Both the position numbers and the translations under genes were made by a program. The notes beneath the pieces were generated by a model that saw only the letters and a program-made list of their open reading frames with translations, ran no database searches and was not told the origin of the DNA. A stretch of 35,548 nt of DNA from an uncultured Azospirillum sp. (lineage in GTDB: Bacteria > Pseudomonadota > Alphaproteobacteria > RF32 > CAG-239): the NCBI GenBank assembly GCA_902489795.1, contig CABUBU010000017.1, forward strand, positions 1 to 35,548. The letters run 5' to 3'. Within the stretch, counting starts at the first letter, position 1. Every line of letters starts with the position of its first letter. Below, piece after piece: positions 23,238-31,285 of this stretch.

Positions 23238-25225
23238 GCCGGCAACTCCCTGCTGCGAATGCTTTTAATTTTCTGCTTCATTTTCCGTTTCTTTTCCCCG
23301 TAGTAAGATTTTTTTGGACCGAACGCGGCAAAAGACAGGAACTTGTATCGATAATATTTCAATTTGTCTTTCAACGGTATTTTTTTGACTTCAGCCACCT
23401 GAACCGCCGGCTTTTGCCGCGAAAGAGCATAAATTTTCTGCTCGAAATGCTTGTAAATGATTCGGGCAAAAAACGGCGTCTTTTGCGCATAATGCCAGAA
23501 TATCTCCGCCGTACTGTGTTCGGGACAGTCCCAGGGCTTCATATCCACCGCATAATGCAGTATCGAAGGATTTTTGATCGCTTCCAGATATTTTTCGTAA
23601 AAGTCGCGAGGCAGCTGATAAGGCAGCAGATTCCCGTACAAATAATAGGTATGCCATTCGACGTTCCAATCAGGGCTGTAATAAAAAATCCGGCCCTCGC
23701 AGACGGAATTGAAAATGTCCTGATCGACGATCATCGGATTTTTTACTTCCGCAAGCCTTTTCAGCAATTTGTCCGTCAAAGCAAATTCCCGGCACTTTTT
23801 GATATTGAAGCCCAGCACGCCGGAATTGAAATAATGCGTATAATCCTTCAGTTTCAGTATGTCGTCGCAATAATCCTTCACCCGACAACCTTTGATTTCG
23901 CAATTTTCGTTATAAATTCTCGCATATTCGACATCCCGCACCGCGCCGAGAAGATTGCCGCCGATATCAACCCGATACAAATCGGCTATGTCCCGCAGAC
24001 AAATCAGGTCGGAATCAAGATACAGCACTTTTTCGTAATGTGCAAAAATTTCGGGAATAAAAAACCTGAAATAAACCGTCGGCGTATAGTATCCGTGACT
24101 GTAAAACATTTCCTTATATTTTTCGTAAACGTCGCTGACATTGTAAAAACGAATGCTGACGTTGCCGCCCGCGTAAGTTTCCGTCAACAGCTTCTGATTA
24201 TACGGTTCTACCCCGTTTTCGATAATCACGATATCATAATTGTTTCCACTTCCGGCATGTTCCGTTAACGACTGCAGAACAACGGACAGATACGGAACGT
24301 AATTGTCGTCACAGGCAAAACAGATCGCCGTGTTGTTCCGCTCAAACGCGGGACGGATATCCCGGCTGCGGGAAACGTCGTCAACGATGCTGAGTTCCAG
24401 TTCCCGGGTTCGGCATACGTTTTTTTTGCCGTTAAAAAATATCCCCCACAGTCGTTCTCCCAGATACGCCGGCGTTCTGTATGCCGCGATCGTATAATCC
24501 TGATAGTCGATTTCCTTTTCTGTCGCAAACAAAATTTTAAACAGCCATTCGCAGTATTCGAAAAAAATCTCCTTTTTCATAATAAAACTGTGGTACCAGT
24601 AATGCTTTTTCGACCGCAGATATTTTCTGATTGCCGATTTGTATTCCGGAAACAGCAGCGCTGCTTTGCGGGCGCAGATACGCAAATCGTCCGGATTGAG
24701 AAAAGACAGCGTCTGCGCATAATGTTCCGCCACCGTTTGACCAAACGACACTTCTTTCGTCGTCAGAACGTCCGCCGGATGTTTTTCAAGGTAAGCGACG
24801 ATCTTGTCACCCCTCAGACTGAGCATGTCGACATAACTGTCGTCAATCCCGGAAAATCTGAAACATCCCCAGGGTTTTTCCCTCCCCGTTCCGTCAAAAC
24901 CGTCGTCAAAAATAAAATGCCGCCGATACTGCATAAAACCGATATAGTCAGGGTTGCCCAGTTTGTCATAGTTTTTCCAGGCCCAATAAAGCGCCGTCAG
25001 TTCGCAGTATTTTCTGTTTTCTTCCGAAATGTTTTCGCCCGTATCGTCCCCGATCATGTTGTCAAGCATCCACTGATAGTCCTCTTTGGACATTGAGCCG
25101 TCTTTCGAAGCTTCGGTGGCAAGCGCCCGTCCGAGATGGATCGGGATCAGCACCTCGTCTTTCAAAAGCACCGCCGGCCGGTGATAGCCCACCAGAATTT
25201 TTACTGTCGGTTTTTTCTTTTTCAT
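23231..25225 (-). CDS. DUF4422-GT8 fusion glycosyltransferase
   Basis: 664 residues in two parts. Residues 8-275 are a DUF4422 domain, a family found with glycosyltransferases: IPIHLGRALATEASKDGS, NMIGDDTGENISEENRKYCE, TALYWAWKNYDKL and GFMQYRRHFIFDD. Residues 299-600 are a GT8 domain: AICFACDDNYVPYLSVVLQS, the metal site D404-S-D406 in KVLYLDSDLICL, HYFNSGVLGFNIKKC and DQDIFNSV. The last GT8 motif reads ILHYAVDMKPWDCP, with Val where the neighbour and most relatives have Gly. A basic tail starts at 621 (KLKYYRYKFLSFAAFGPKK). ATG 25225 has GGAG 11 bases upstream; a longer frame would overlap glf out of frame. One base separates it from the glf stop. Confidence 0.92.
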   Translation of the reverse strand: MKKKKPTVKILVGYHRPAVLLKDEVLIPIHLGRALATEASKDGSMSKEDYQWMLDNMIGDDTGENISEENRKYCELTALYWAWKNYDKLGNPDYIGFMQYRRHFIFDDGFDGTGREKPWGCFRFSGIDDSYVDMLSLRGDKIVAYLEKHPADVLTTKEVSFGQTVAEHYAQTLSFLNPDDLRICARKAALLFPEYKSAIRKYLRSKKHYWYHSFIMKKEIFFEYCEWLFKILFATEKEIDYQDYTIAAYRTPAYLGERLWGIFFNGKKNVCRTRELELSIVDDVSRSRDIRPAFERNNTAICFACDDNYVPYLSVVLQSLTEHAGSGNNYDIVIIENGVEPYNQKLLTETYAGGNVSIRFYNVSDVYEKYKEMFYSHGYYTPTVYFRFFIPEIFAHYEKVLYLDSDLICLRDIADLYRVDIGGNLLGAVRDVEYARIYNENCEIKGCRVKDYCDDILKLKDYTHYFNSGVLGFNIKKCREFALTDKLLKRLAEVKNPMIVDQDIFNSVCEGRIFYYSPDWNVEWHTYYLYGNLLPYQLPRDFYEKYLEAIKNPSILHYAVDMKPWDCPEHSTAEIFWHYAQKTPFFARIIYKHFEQKIYALSRQKPAVQVAEVKKIPLKDKLKYYRYKFLSFAAFGPKKSYYGEKKRKMKQKIKSIRSRELPAC

Positions 25226-25226
25226 T

Positions 25227-26342
25227 TTATCTGATCTCCTCAAAAAGTTCCAAAGCCCGTTTAACGGCCTCGTCCATGTTGTAGTATTTGTAATCTCCGA
25301 GCCGGCCGGCAAAATAAACCTTTTCCAAACCGTCCGCCTTTCGCCGGTAACGTCGGTAAAGTTCATGGTTTTTCGCGTCCGGCACCGGATAGTAACGTTC
25401 GTTTCTGCCGGCCTCGTAGGCTTGCGGATATTCTTCCGAAACAACCGTCTGCGCCGTTTGTTCGTCAAGGTAATATTTGTATTCGACGCTGCGGGTGAAA
25501 TCATAGTTTTCCGGATAATTGACCTGCGGGCCGCTTTGATAAAAAGCTCGGTCATGACGTCTGAACACGATATCAAGACTCCGATACGGCAGTTCTCCCA
25601 GTTCAAAGTCGAAAAATTCGTCAATCGGCCCGGTATAAAACAGCCGTTCATAATCCGTGCTGCCGCGGACATCGTTAAAATCGGTATTGAGTTCCGTCCG
25701 GATCAGCGGATTGTCAAGCATCCGCTCCGCCATTTTGGTATAACCCTCCGCCGGTATCGCCTGATATTTGTCCTGAAAATAACGGTCGTCGCGGCTGACG
25801 AAAACCGGCACCCGCCCGCTGACCGAAGGATCCAGTTCTTCCGGCCGTACCCCCCATTGCTTGACCGTATAACCGAGAAAAACCTTTTCATAAACATAAT
25901 CAGCCAGACGCGCAAAATCCCCGTCATCCATCTGCCGCAGTTCCAATATCGGCACCTTGCGGTTAAAGCCGAATTTTGCAATCAGCTTTTCTTCCAGCCG
26001 CTCGGCCAGCTGCCGCGGAAAGACCTGATGCAGGCTGTCAAGGTTAAAAGGAACGTTTACCTCCCTGCCGTCGATCACCGCTTTCACCCGGTACATAAAA
26101 TAATGCCAGTCGGTAAAACGGCCGAGGTAATCCCAAACCTTTTTATCTTTGGTATGAAAGACATGCGGCCCGTATTTGTGAACGGTCACGCCGCTTTCGT
26201 CCTTATAATCGTAGATATTGCCGCCGATGTGGGAACGCCTGTCCATGATCAGCACTTCCTCTTTTAACTCCGACGCCAGCCGCTCGGCCAGCACCATTCC
26301 GGTCAGGCCGCAGCCGACCACCAGATTTTTTACCCGTTTCAT
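25227..26342 (-). CDS. glf: UDP-galactopyranose mutase
   Basis: FAD enzyme that converts UDP-galactopyranose to UDP-galactofuranose, the donor for galactofuranose in surface glycans. 371 residues, as in bacterial Glf. The FAD-binding start is NLVVGCGLTGMVLAERLA, followed by DRRSHIGGNIYDY. Substrate-binding blocks are KYGPHVFHTKDKKVWDYL, FLGYTVKQWGVRPEELDPS, YFQDKYQAIPAEGYTKM and the C-terminal FAD motif VYFAGRLGDYKYYNMDEAV. I chose ATG 26342 because AGGAAA lies before it; a start nine codons earlier overlaps galE. It directly follows galE, which supplies its substrate. Galactofuranose is therefore a likely component of the glycan. Confidence 0.97.
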   Translation of the reverse strand: MKRVKNLVVGCGLTGMVLAERLASELKEEVLIMDRRSHIGGNIYDYKDESGVTVHKYGPHVFHTKDKKVWDYLGRFTDWHYFMYRVKAVIDGREVNVPFNLDSLHQVFPRQLAERLEEKLIAKFGFNRKVPILELRQMDDGDFARLADYVYEKVFLGYTVKQWGVRPEELDPSVSGRVPVFVSRDDRYFQDKYQAIPAEGYTKMAERMLDNPLIRTELNTDFNDVRGSTDYERLFYTGPIDEFFDFELGELPYRSLDIVFRRHDRAFYQSGPQVNYPENYDFTRSVEYKYYLDEQTAQTVVSEEYPQAYEAGRNERYYPVPDAKNHELYRRYRRKADGLEKVYFAGRLGDYKYYNMDEAVKRALELFEEIR

Positions 26343-26344
26343 TT

Positions 26345-27313
26345 TCAATATTTCCTGTTTGTTTCCCATTTCCAGGCCGTTTCGATAATTTCCTCAATCG
26401 CCGTATAGCGCGGCCGCCAGCCGAGAATTTCCTCGGCTTTGCGATTGTCGGCAAACAGCTTTGCCGGATCCCCCGGACGCCGCGGCGCATATTCCACCGG
26501 ACACCGCCAGCCGCTCACCTTTTCCGCCGCGGTTATGATTTCGCGCACGCTGGAACCGATCCCGGTGCCGAGATTGACGCAGCCGTTATATTTCCCCAGC
26601 TTTTCCAACGCCAGCCGGTGAGCGGCCGCGAGATCTTCGACATGAATATAATCACGGATGCAGGTACCGTCGGGCGTATCGTAATCGGTGCCGAAAACCC
26701 GTACCGTTTCCAGTTCCCCGTTAACAGCTTTCAGCACCAGAGGAATGAGATGCGTTTCCGGCAGATGGCTCTCGCCGATCGCTCCGTCCGCCGAACAGCC
26801 GGCGGCATTAAAATAACGCAGGGATATGTGCTTTAAGCCGTAAGCTGTTTCATAATCGCGGAAAATTTCTTCAATCATCAGCTTGCTCCGCCCGTAAGGA
26901 TTGATCGGCTTTTGCGGATGTTTTTCGTCAATCGGCAGATACTGCGGCTCTCCGTATGTCGCGCAGGTACTGGAAAAAACGATTTTGTCGACCGAATATT
27001 CGCGCATGACGTCCAGCAGGTTCAGCGTTCCCGCCACGTTGTTGCGATAATATTTCCGCGGATCCCGCACACTCTCGCCGACATAGGCGAAAGCGGCAAA
27101 ATGAACAACCGCCTCCGGCCGGAATTTCTGAAAAACCTTTCTTAAGGAATCTTTGTCGAGCAAATCCGCCTTTTCAAAAGCCGCTCTCGGATCAACCGCT
27201 TCCCGGTGTCCGTAAACCAGATTGTCGGCAACCGCGCATTCATACCCGCAGTCAAGCAGATGCCGCAGCGTATGGGAGCCGATATATCCGGCGCCCCCCA
27301 TAATCAGTATCAT
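26345..27313 (-). CDS. galE: UDP-glucose 4-epimerase GalE
   Basis: Short-chain dehydrogenase-type epimerase interconverting UDP-glucose and UDP-galactose. 322 residues. NAD site GGAGYIGSHTLRHLLD (residues 6-21); catalytic SSTCATYG block (S114-G121) and Y140-x3-K144 in INPYGRSK; substrate loop RYFNAAGCSADGAIGE; C-terminal GTCIRDYIHVEDLAAAH. GGGAGG is 5 bases before ATG 27313. It sits between UDP-xylose synthase and glf, so UDP-galactose made here is passed to Glf. Only two bases separate it from glf. Confidence 0.97.
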   Translation of the reverse strand: MILIMGGAGYIGSHTLRHLLDCGYECAVADNLVYGHREAVDPRAAFEKADLLDKDSLRKVFQKFRPEAVVHFAAFAYVGESVRDPRKYYRNNVAGTLNLLDVMREYSVDKIVFSSTCATYGEPQYLPIDEKHPQKPINPYGRSKLMIEEIFRDYETAYGLKHISLRYFNAAGCSADGAIGESHLPETHLIPLVLKAVNGELETVRVFGTDYDTPDGTCIRDYIHVEDLAAAHRLALEKLGKYNGCVNLGTGIGSSVREIITAAEKVSGWRCPVEYAPRRPGDPAKLFADNRKAEEILGWRPRYTAIEEIIETAWKWETNRKY

Positions 27314-27355
27314 CAGTCCTCCCCTCGAAAAAAGTCACGTTCACGGTGTCTGGCC

Positions 27356-27388
27356 GGCGGGAACCGCAAAACGCCGCAGGTTCCCGCC
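27356..27388. repeat. Intercistronic 10-bp perfect stem-loop between uxs and galE
   Basis: GGCGGGAACC (27356-27365) and GGTTCCCGCC (27379-27388) are exact inverted copies around a 13-base loop. On the minus-strand message the stem follows the decarboxylase stop by only 7 bases and is not followed by a T-run, though T6 occurs about 25 bases later. It may set the ratio of the first gene to the rest, or be a weak terminator. Confidence 0.6.
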
Positions 27389-27395
27389 TCCGCTC

Positions 27396-28361
27396 TTATT
27401 CCGCAGCCGTCGCCGCCGGCATAATTTCCCGCCTGAAATAAGCGATCGTCCTGTCCAGCCCCTCGTCCAGGCGGACTTTCGGCTCCCAGTCCAATTTGCT
27501 TTTGGCCAGCGTAATATCCGGCCGCCGCTGGGTCGGATCATCGCTCGGCAGTTCCTTATACACTACCTTCGAACGACCGCCGACCTTGCTTACCACCATT
27601 TCCGCCAACTCTTTGATGGTAAACTCTCCGGGGTTGCCGGTATTGACCGGCCCCTGAAAATCCTTCGGGCTGTTCATCATCCGCACCATTGCTTCGATCA
27701 AATCGTCCACATAGCAAAAAGAACGGGTCTGATGACCGTCACCGTAAACGGTAATGTCCTCTCCCCTCAAAGCCTGACAAATAAAATTGCTGACGACGCG
27801 CCCGTCGTTCGGATCCATATTCGGCCCATAGGTGTTGAAAATGCGGATAACTTTGATGTCAACGCCCTCATGGCGCCAATAATCGAAAAACAGACTTTCC
27901 GCACAGCGTTTTCCTTCGTCGTAACAGGAACGGATACCGTTAGGATTGACGTTGCCGCGGTAGCTTTCCACCTGCGGATGAACCAGCGGTTCGCCGTAAA
28001 CTTCCGAAGTCGAAGTCTGCAAAATCGTCGCCCGGTGGGCTTTTGCCAGCTCCAGCATGTTGATCGCCCCGAAAACGCAGGTTTTCGTCGTTTCGATCGA
28101 ATGCTTCCCCTGATAGGCCGGCGGACTGGCCGGACAGGCCAGATTGTAAATCTGGTCCAGATGTTCGTCAACGGCAAGCGGCTGACAAATGTCATGGTTG
28201 ACAAACTTAAAATTCGGATTGTTCAAAAGACGGCTGACGTTGGAAAGTCTGCCGGTGTAATTGTTGTCGACGCAAATGACGCGATGCCCGTCGTCAATCA
28301 GCCGGCGGCAGAGATTAGACCCGAGAAAACCGGTTCCGCCGGTAACAAGTATTGTTTTCAT
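27396..28361 (-). CDS. UDP-glucuronate decarboxylase (UDP-xylose synthase)
   Basis: 321 residues. NAD site TGGTGFLGSNLCRRL (residues 8-22); NLACPASPPAYQ; catalytic TSTSEVYGEPLVHPQ with S/T and E120; Y147-x3-K151 in GIRSCYDEGKRCAE; and VIRIFNTYGPNMDPNDGRVV, the signature that separates UXS enzymes from other epimerases. It makes UDP-xylose by oxidising and decarboxylating UDP-glucuronate. No UDP-glucose dehydrogenase is in the window, so UDP-glucuronate must come from elsewhere. AAGAGG lies 8 bases before ATG 28361. It is the first gene of the polysaccharide operon. Confidence 0.95.
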   Translation of the reverse strand: MKTILVTGGTGFLGSNLCRRLIDDGHRVICVDNNYTGRLSNVSRLLNNPNFKFVNHDICQPLAVDEHLDQIYNLACPASPPAYQGKHSIETTKTCVFGAINMLELAKAHRATILQTSTSEVYGEPLVHPQVESYRGNVNPNGIRSCYDEGKRCAESLFFDYWRHEGVDIKVIRIFNTYGPNMDPNDGRVVSNFICQALRGEDITVYGDGHQTRSFCYVDDLIEAMVRMMNSPKDFQGPVNTGNPGEFTIKELAEMVVSKVGGRSKVVYKELPSDDPTQRRPDITLAKSKLDWEPKVRLDEGLDRTIAYFRREIMPAATAAE

Positions 28362-28754
28362 AAAATGCCTCTTAATTTACCTACTGAATTATCTCCAAAC
28401 CGCGCTTGCCCGCAAACCGCCTCCGGCTGCATCCGCGTCCAAACGCTCCTGAACCTTTTCCTTAAAAACCTTCAACGCTGAACAAAAGACGACATTCCAG
28501 TTCTTTTATTTTACATCCTTTGGTAGAGGAAAAAGCTTCCCTGTATATAAGAGGGACTTTTTAAATTTCACCGTCTTGAAAAATATTTTTTTGCATTTAT
28601 TTTCGGATTTCTTTTTTCCCATTGATTTTAAGAGCTATTTTTTACGGCAACTGACTGTGTCCGCTCATCGGGAAAGCTGTTTCCGTCAATAACAACCGAT
28701 GTTCTTTTCCGCCAACGTTTCGCCGACCGGAAAATCCGGCCGTGATAAAGGCAT
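28362..28754. other. Non-coding leader region of the polysaccharide operon
   Basis: About 390 bases between the decarboxylase start and the tRNA-Pro terminator carry no convincing gene. The part nearest the tRNA is AT-rich (several A/T runs, 28540-28640) and could hold the operon promoter, for example TATATA near 28546, but no -35 fits well. A GC-rich patch at 28400-28440 encodes only a short peptide. A long leader of this kind is usual for regulated capsule operons. Confidence 0.4.
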
Positions 28755-28776
28755 AAAAAAACCGCCCGAAGGCGGT
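28755..28776 (-). terminator. Terminator of tRNA-Pro
   Basis: On the minus strand ACCGCC (28771-28776 side) and GGCGGT close a TTCG tetraloop and are followed by a T-run (28755-28760). It starts 5 bases after the tRNA CCA. Confidence 0.85.
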
Positions 28777-28780
28777 ACAG

Positions 28781-28857
28781 TGGTCGGGACAGACGGATTC
28801 GAACCATCGGCATCTTGCTCCCAAAGCAAGCGCTCTACCAGGCTGAGCTATGTCCCG
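28781..28857 (-). tRNA. tRNA-Pro(TGG)
   Basis: Minus-strand cloverleaf of 77 bases: acceptor CGGGACA/TGTCCCG, D stem GCTC/GAGC, anticodon stem CTTGC/GCAAG with loop TTTGGGA (anticodon TGG, plus-strand 28821-28823), T loop TTCGAAT, encoded CCA. It reads CCN codons. Confidence 0.97.
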
Positions 28858-29067
28858 TTGTCAATCATTTCCCTTCAATAATAATATGTTCCCGGCTTTG
28901 TTCTTCCGCCTTGTCTTGTAACTTTTGCCGCGCCGCGCTGACGCTTGCTGGCAAAATAACAAGACTGCGCCTGTCATACGGCACCACACAGGCAACCGCT
29001 CCCCGAAACCATCATCCGGTTCGCTTATAATAATTAGCTTGTAAAAAAATATTTTGCAACACCTTTT

Positions 29068-29766
29068 TCAATTTCTGCCCAACAAACCGTGATCATTAAA
29101 ACTGAAAACCAGACTCTTGCTGACAATAAAATGGTCGATCAGCCGGATTTCCACCGCCGCCAGCGCTTCCGCAATCTTTCTTGTTACCTCAATATCCGCA
29201 CGCGAAGGCGTTACGTCGCCGGAAGGATGGTTATGCACCAAGATCAGCGCCGTCGCCCCTTTCAAAACGGCCGAACGCATCACTTCTCCGGGATGTATGG
29301 CAACCGCATTGACGCTTCCGCGCTGCTGCACTTCTTCGCCGATAATCCGGTTTTTGGCATTAAGGAAAATCACGCGGAATTCTTCCCTGTCTTTGTAACC
29401 GGAAGCCGCGCGGCAATACTCGATAATCGCGTCATAACTGGTCAGAACCGGAGCTTCGGTCGCACTCAGCTTCTGCCAGGTCATTCTCAGCGCCGCTTCG
29501 CGCACAATCCGAAACACGAGAATTGTATTCTCCTTCAGACCGGTAAAAGTCATCAGCTTATCGTCCGAAGCAAACAAGACTTCGGCAAAACTGCCGAATT
29601 CCTTAACCAACGCTTTTGCCAGCGGTTTGGTATCTTTTCTCGGGATCGCCAGCGTCAGCAGCAGTTCCAGCATCTCATAATCCGCCATGTCTCCACCGCC
29701 GCCGAGCTTGAATCGCTCTTTCAGCCGCTGACGGTGACCTATGTAATCCGGAAGTTTCTCACTCAT
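29068..29766 (-). CDS. radC: RadC family JAMM-domain protein
   Basis: 232 residues. An N-terminal helix-hairpin-helix-like region (YEMLELLLTLAIPRKDTKPL) is followed by the MPN+/JAMM metalloprotease-like domain. The metal motif is VHNHPSGDVTPSRAD (H-x-H-x7-S-x2-D), and the preceding FLNAKNRIIGEEVQQRGSVN is typical. Despite the old name, a DNA-repair role has not held up in E. coli; the function is unsettled. It starts 8 bases after the map stop, forming the map-radC pair common in alphaproteobacteria. Confidence 0.95.
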   Translation of the reverse strand: MSEKLPDYIGHRQRLKERFKLGGGGDMADYEMLELLLTLAIPRKDTKPLAKALVKEFGSFAEVLFASDDKLMTFTGLKENTILVFRIVREAALRMTWQKLSATEAPVLTSYDAIIEYCRAASGYKDREEFRVIFLNAKNRIIGEEVQQRGSVNAVAIHPGEVMRSAVLKGATALILVHNHPSGDVTPSRADIEVTRKIAEALAAVEIRLIDHFIVSKSLVFSFNDHGLLGRN

Positions 29767-29774
29767 GCCTGTCC

Positions 29775-30572
29775 TTATTTATACGGCGGTTTATCCAGAC
29801 CTTTCGGGGAATAGGTAAAGACTTCATACCCGTCTTTGGTTACCCCCAAAGAATGTTCAAACTGCGCGGACAGTGACTTGTCGCGGGTAACGGCCGTCCA
29901 GCCGTTGGACATGATGAAGCCGTCTTTTCTGCCGATGTTGATCATCGGTTCGATGGTAAAGAACATCCCCTCTTCCATTACCGGCCCGGTGCCTTTGCGG
30001 CCGCAGTGCATAACGTTCGGACTGTCATGGAAAATCCGGCCCAGCCCGTGTCCGCAAAACATATCGACCACCGAATAGCCGTATTTGTGCGCATACTCTT
30101 CAATCACCGCGCCGATGTCGCCGAAATGTGCCCCCGGACGAACGACCTCAATGCCGCGCATCATACATTCGTAGGTAACGTCGCACAGGCGCGTTGCCTT
30201 CAGTTTCGGCTTTCCGGCGTAATACATGCGGCTGGTATCGCCGAACCAGCCGTCGAGAATAACCGTAACGTCAATGTTCAAAATATCGCCGTCGGCCAGC
30301 TTGCGGTCGTCCGGAATGCCGTGGCAGATCACGTGGTTGATCGAAATGCAGGTCGATTTCGGATAACCGTGATAACCCAGACACGCAGGCACGGCGCCGT
30401 GACTCTCTATGTATTTGCGGCACAAATCGTCAAGTTCGCCGGTCGTGACACCGACGTCCACATAATCGGTGATATAGTCCAAAACTTCCGCCGCCAGTTT
30501 TCCGGCACGGCGCATTTTTTCAAAATCTTCCGGATTGTATACGACAATCCCGTCTTTGGTTTTTCTTGTCAA
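29775..30572 (-). CDS. map: Type I methionine aminopeptidase
   Basis: Removes the initiator methionine from new proteins. 265 residues. The five metal ligands are in place: the two Asp of NIDVTVILDGWFGDTSRMYY, the His of GHGLGRIFHDSPNV, the Glu of FFTIEPMINIG and the Glu of SAQFEHSLGVT. The start is TTG at 30572: an ideal AAGGAG lies 7 bases before it, the product then begins (M)TRKTKDGIVVYNPEDFEKM, and no ATG in frame fits better. So this essential gene uses a rare start codon with a strong ribosome site. It is followed by radC. Confidence 0.96.
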   Translation of the reverse strand: MTRKTKDGIVVYNPEDFEKMRRAGKLAAEVLDYITDYVDVGVTTGELDDLCRKYIESHGAVPACLGYHGYPKSTCISINHVICHGIPDDRKLADGDILNIDVTVILDGWFGDTSRMYYAGKPKLKATRLCDVTYECMMRGIEVVRPGAHFGDIGAVIEEYAHKYGYSVVDMFCGHGLGRIFHDSPNVMHCGRKGTGPVMEEGMFFTIEPMINIGRKDGFIMSNGWTAVTRDKSLSAQFEHSLGVTKDGYEVFTYSPKGLDKPPYK

Positions 30573-30604
30573 TTGCGCACTCCTTGCTTAATCTTTTAAT
30601 GTTA

Positions 30605-30633
30605 TGTTTACACCTGCGGCCTTTTTTTTGCAA
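30605..30633 (-). promoter_or_regulatory. Possible promoter of map-radC
   Basis: On the minus strand TTGCAA (30628-30633), 17 bases, TAAACA (30605-30610). Leader about 25 bases. Confidence 0.4.
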
Positions 30634-30642
30634 CAGCTTTTC

Positions 30643-30670
30643 TTGAATATCCGCATATGCCGCTTATATC
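30643..30670 (+). promoter_or_regulatory. Possible promoter of tspO
   Basis: TTGAAT (30643-30648), 16 bases, TATATC (30665-30670), about 26 bases before the tspO ATG. Confidence 0.4.
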
Positions 30671-30696
30671 GGAAACAAAAAGGAAGGAGAAAAACG

Positions 30697-31185
30697 ATGG
30701 CCGACGTCCGCAAATTTCTTTACTGTCTGTTCATGACCGCCCTCACGCTCATTGTCGGCGCCTATTTCAACCATGCCGGCGTCAGCACCTGGTATCAGGA
30801 AATGGAAAAACCGGCCTTAACGCCGCCCGACTACGTTTTTCCGGTCGTCTGGATACTGATTTACCTGCTGATGACAGTCGCTTTTTATCTGGCGTTCGTC
30901 AACGCCCCCGTCCGGCAGGAAAGCTCGCGCACCAACGGCTTTTTCATCAATCAGCTGTTTCTGCATATTTTGTGGACTTTTGCCTTTTTTTACACCGGTC
31001 ACACCGGGCTGGCCCTGCTCATCGTAATCGTTCTTAATATTGTCGTTTTCAGAAGCATTTACTGGTTTTGGCGCGTTTCTCCCGTTTCCGCCTGGCTGCT
31101 GGTGCCTTACCAGAGCTGGCTGCTGTTTGCCGCCTGGCTCAACGCCGGCTTTGTCTATCTCCACGGATATACGGTAACTTTTTAG
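30697..31185 (+). CDS. tspO: TspO/MBR family tryptophan-rich sensory protein
   Basis: 162 residues with five membrane helices, as in all TspO proteins. Signature: STWYQEMEKPALTPPDYVF (30-48) with the W-x5-KP-x3-PP pattern, then PVVWILIYLLM; the later FFYTGHTGLALLIVIVLN and WLLVPYQSWLLFAAWLNAG also fit. TspO binds porphyrins and sterol-like ligands; in Rhodobacter it influences pigment genes in response to oxygen. GGAAGGAG lies 7 bases before ATG 30697, which is why the upstream in-frame ATG is rejected. It diverges from map. Confidence 0.93.
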   Translation: MADVRKFLYCLFMTALTLIVGAYFNHAGVSTWYQEMEKPALTPPDYVFPVVWILIYLLMTVAFYLAFVNAPVRQESSRTNGFFINQLFLHILWTFAFFYTGHTGLALLIVIVLNIVVFRSIYWFWRVSPVSAWLLVPYQSWLLFAAWLNAGFVYLHGYTVTF

Positions 31186-31285
31186 GAATTTTTACCAATT
31201 TTCTATAGACAGATAAAGAAGATTGCATTAAAAGTTAGGGTTAGTTTTTTTAGTCCCATTTAATGTATTTGGAAAGAAATTGGTT

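Noticed and set aside
25226..25672. N-terminal extension of the DUF4422-GT8 protein by about 149 residues
   Set aside because: The extension overlaps glf out of frame and is Arg/Thr-rich nonsense; ATG 25225 has a good Shine-Dalgarno and begins the conserved domain.
27222..28481. Long plus-strand open frame (about 419 codons) opposite the UDP-xylose synthase gene
   Set aside because: It is antisense to a gene with complete catalytic motifs, its product is His/Arg/Val-rich without a family, and it has no ribosome site. It reflects codon bias of the real gene.
28628..28881. Short frames on both strands over tRNA-Pro
   Set aside because: They run through the tRNA and its terminator and carry no ribosome site.
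31186..31285. T-box or other leader regulator before alaS
   Set aside because: The 100-base region has no specifier stem, no conserved T-box sequence and no terminator/antiterminator pair.
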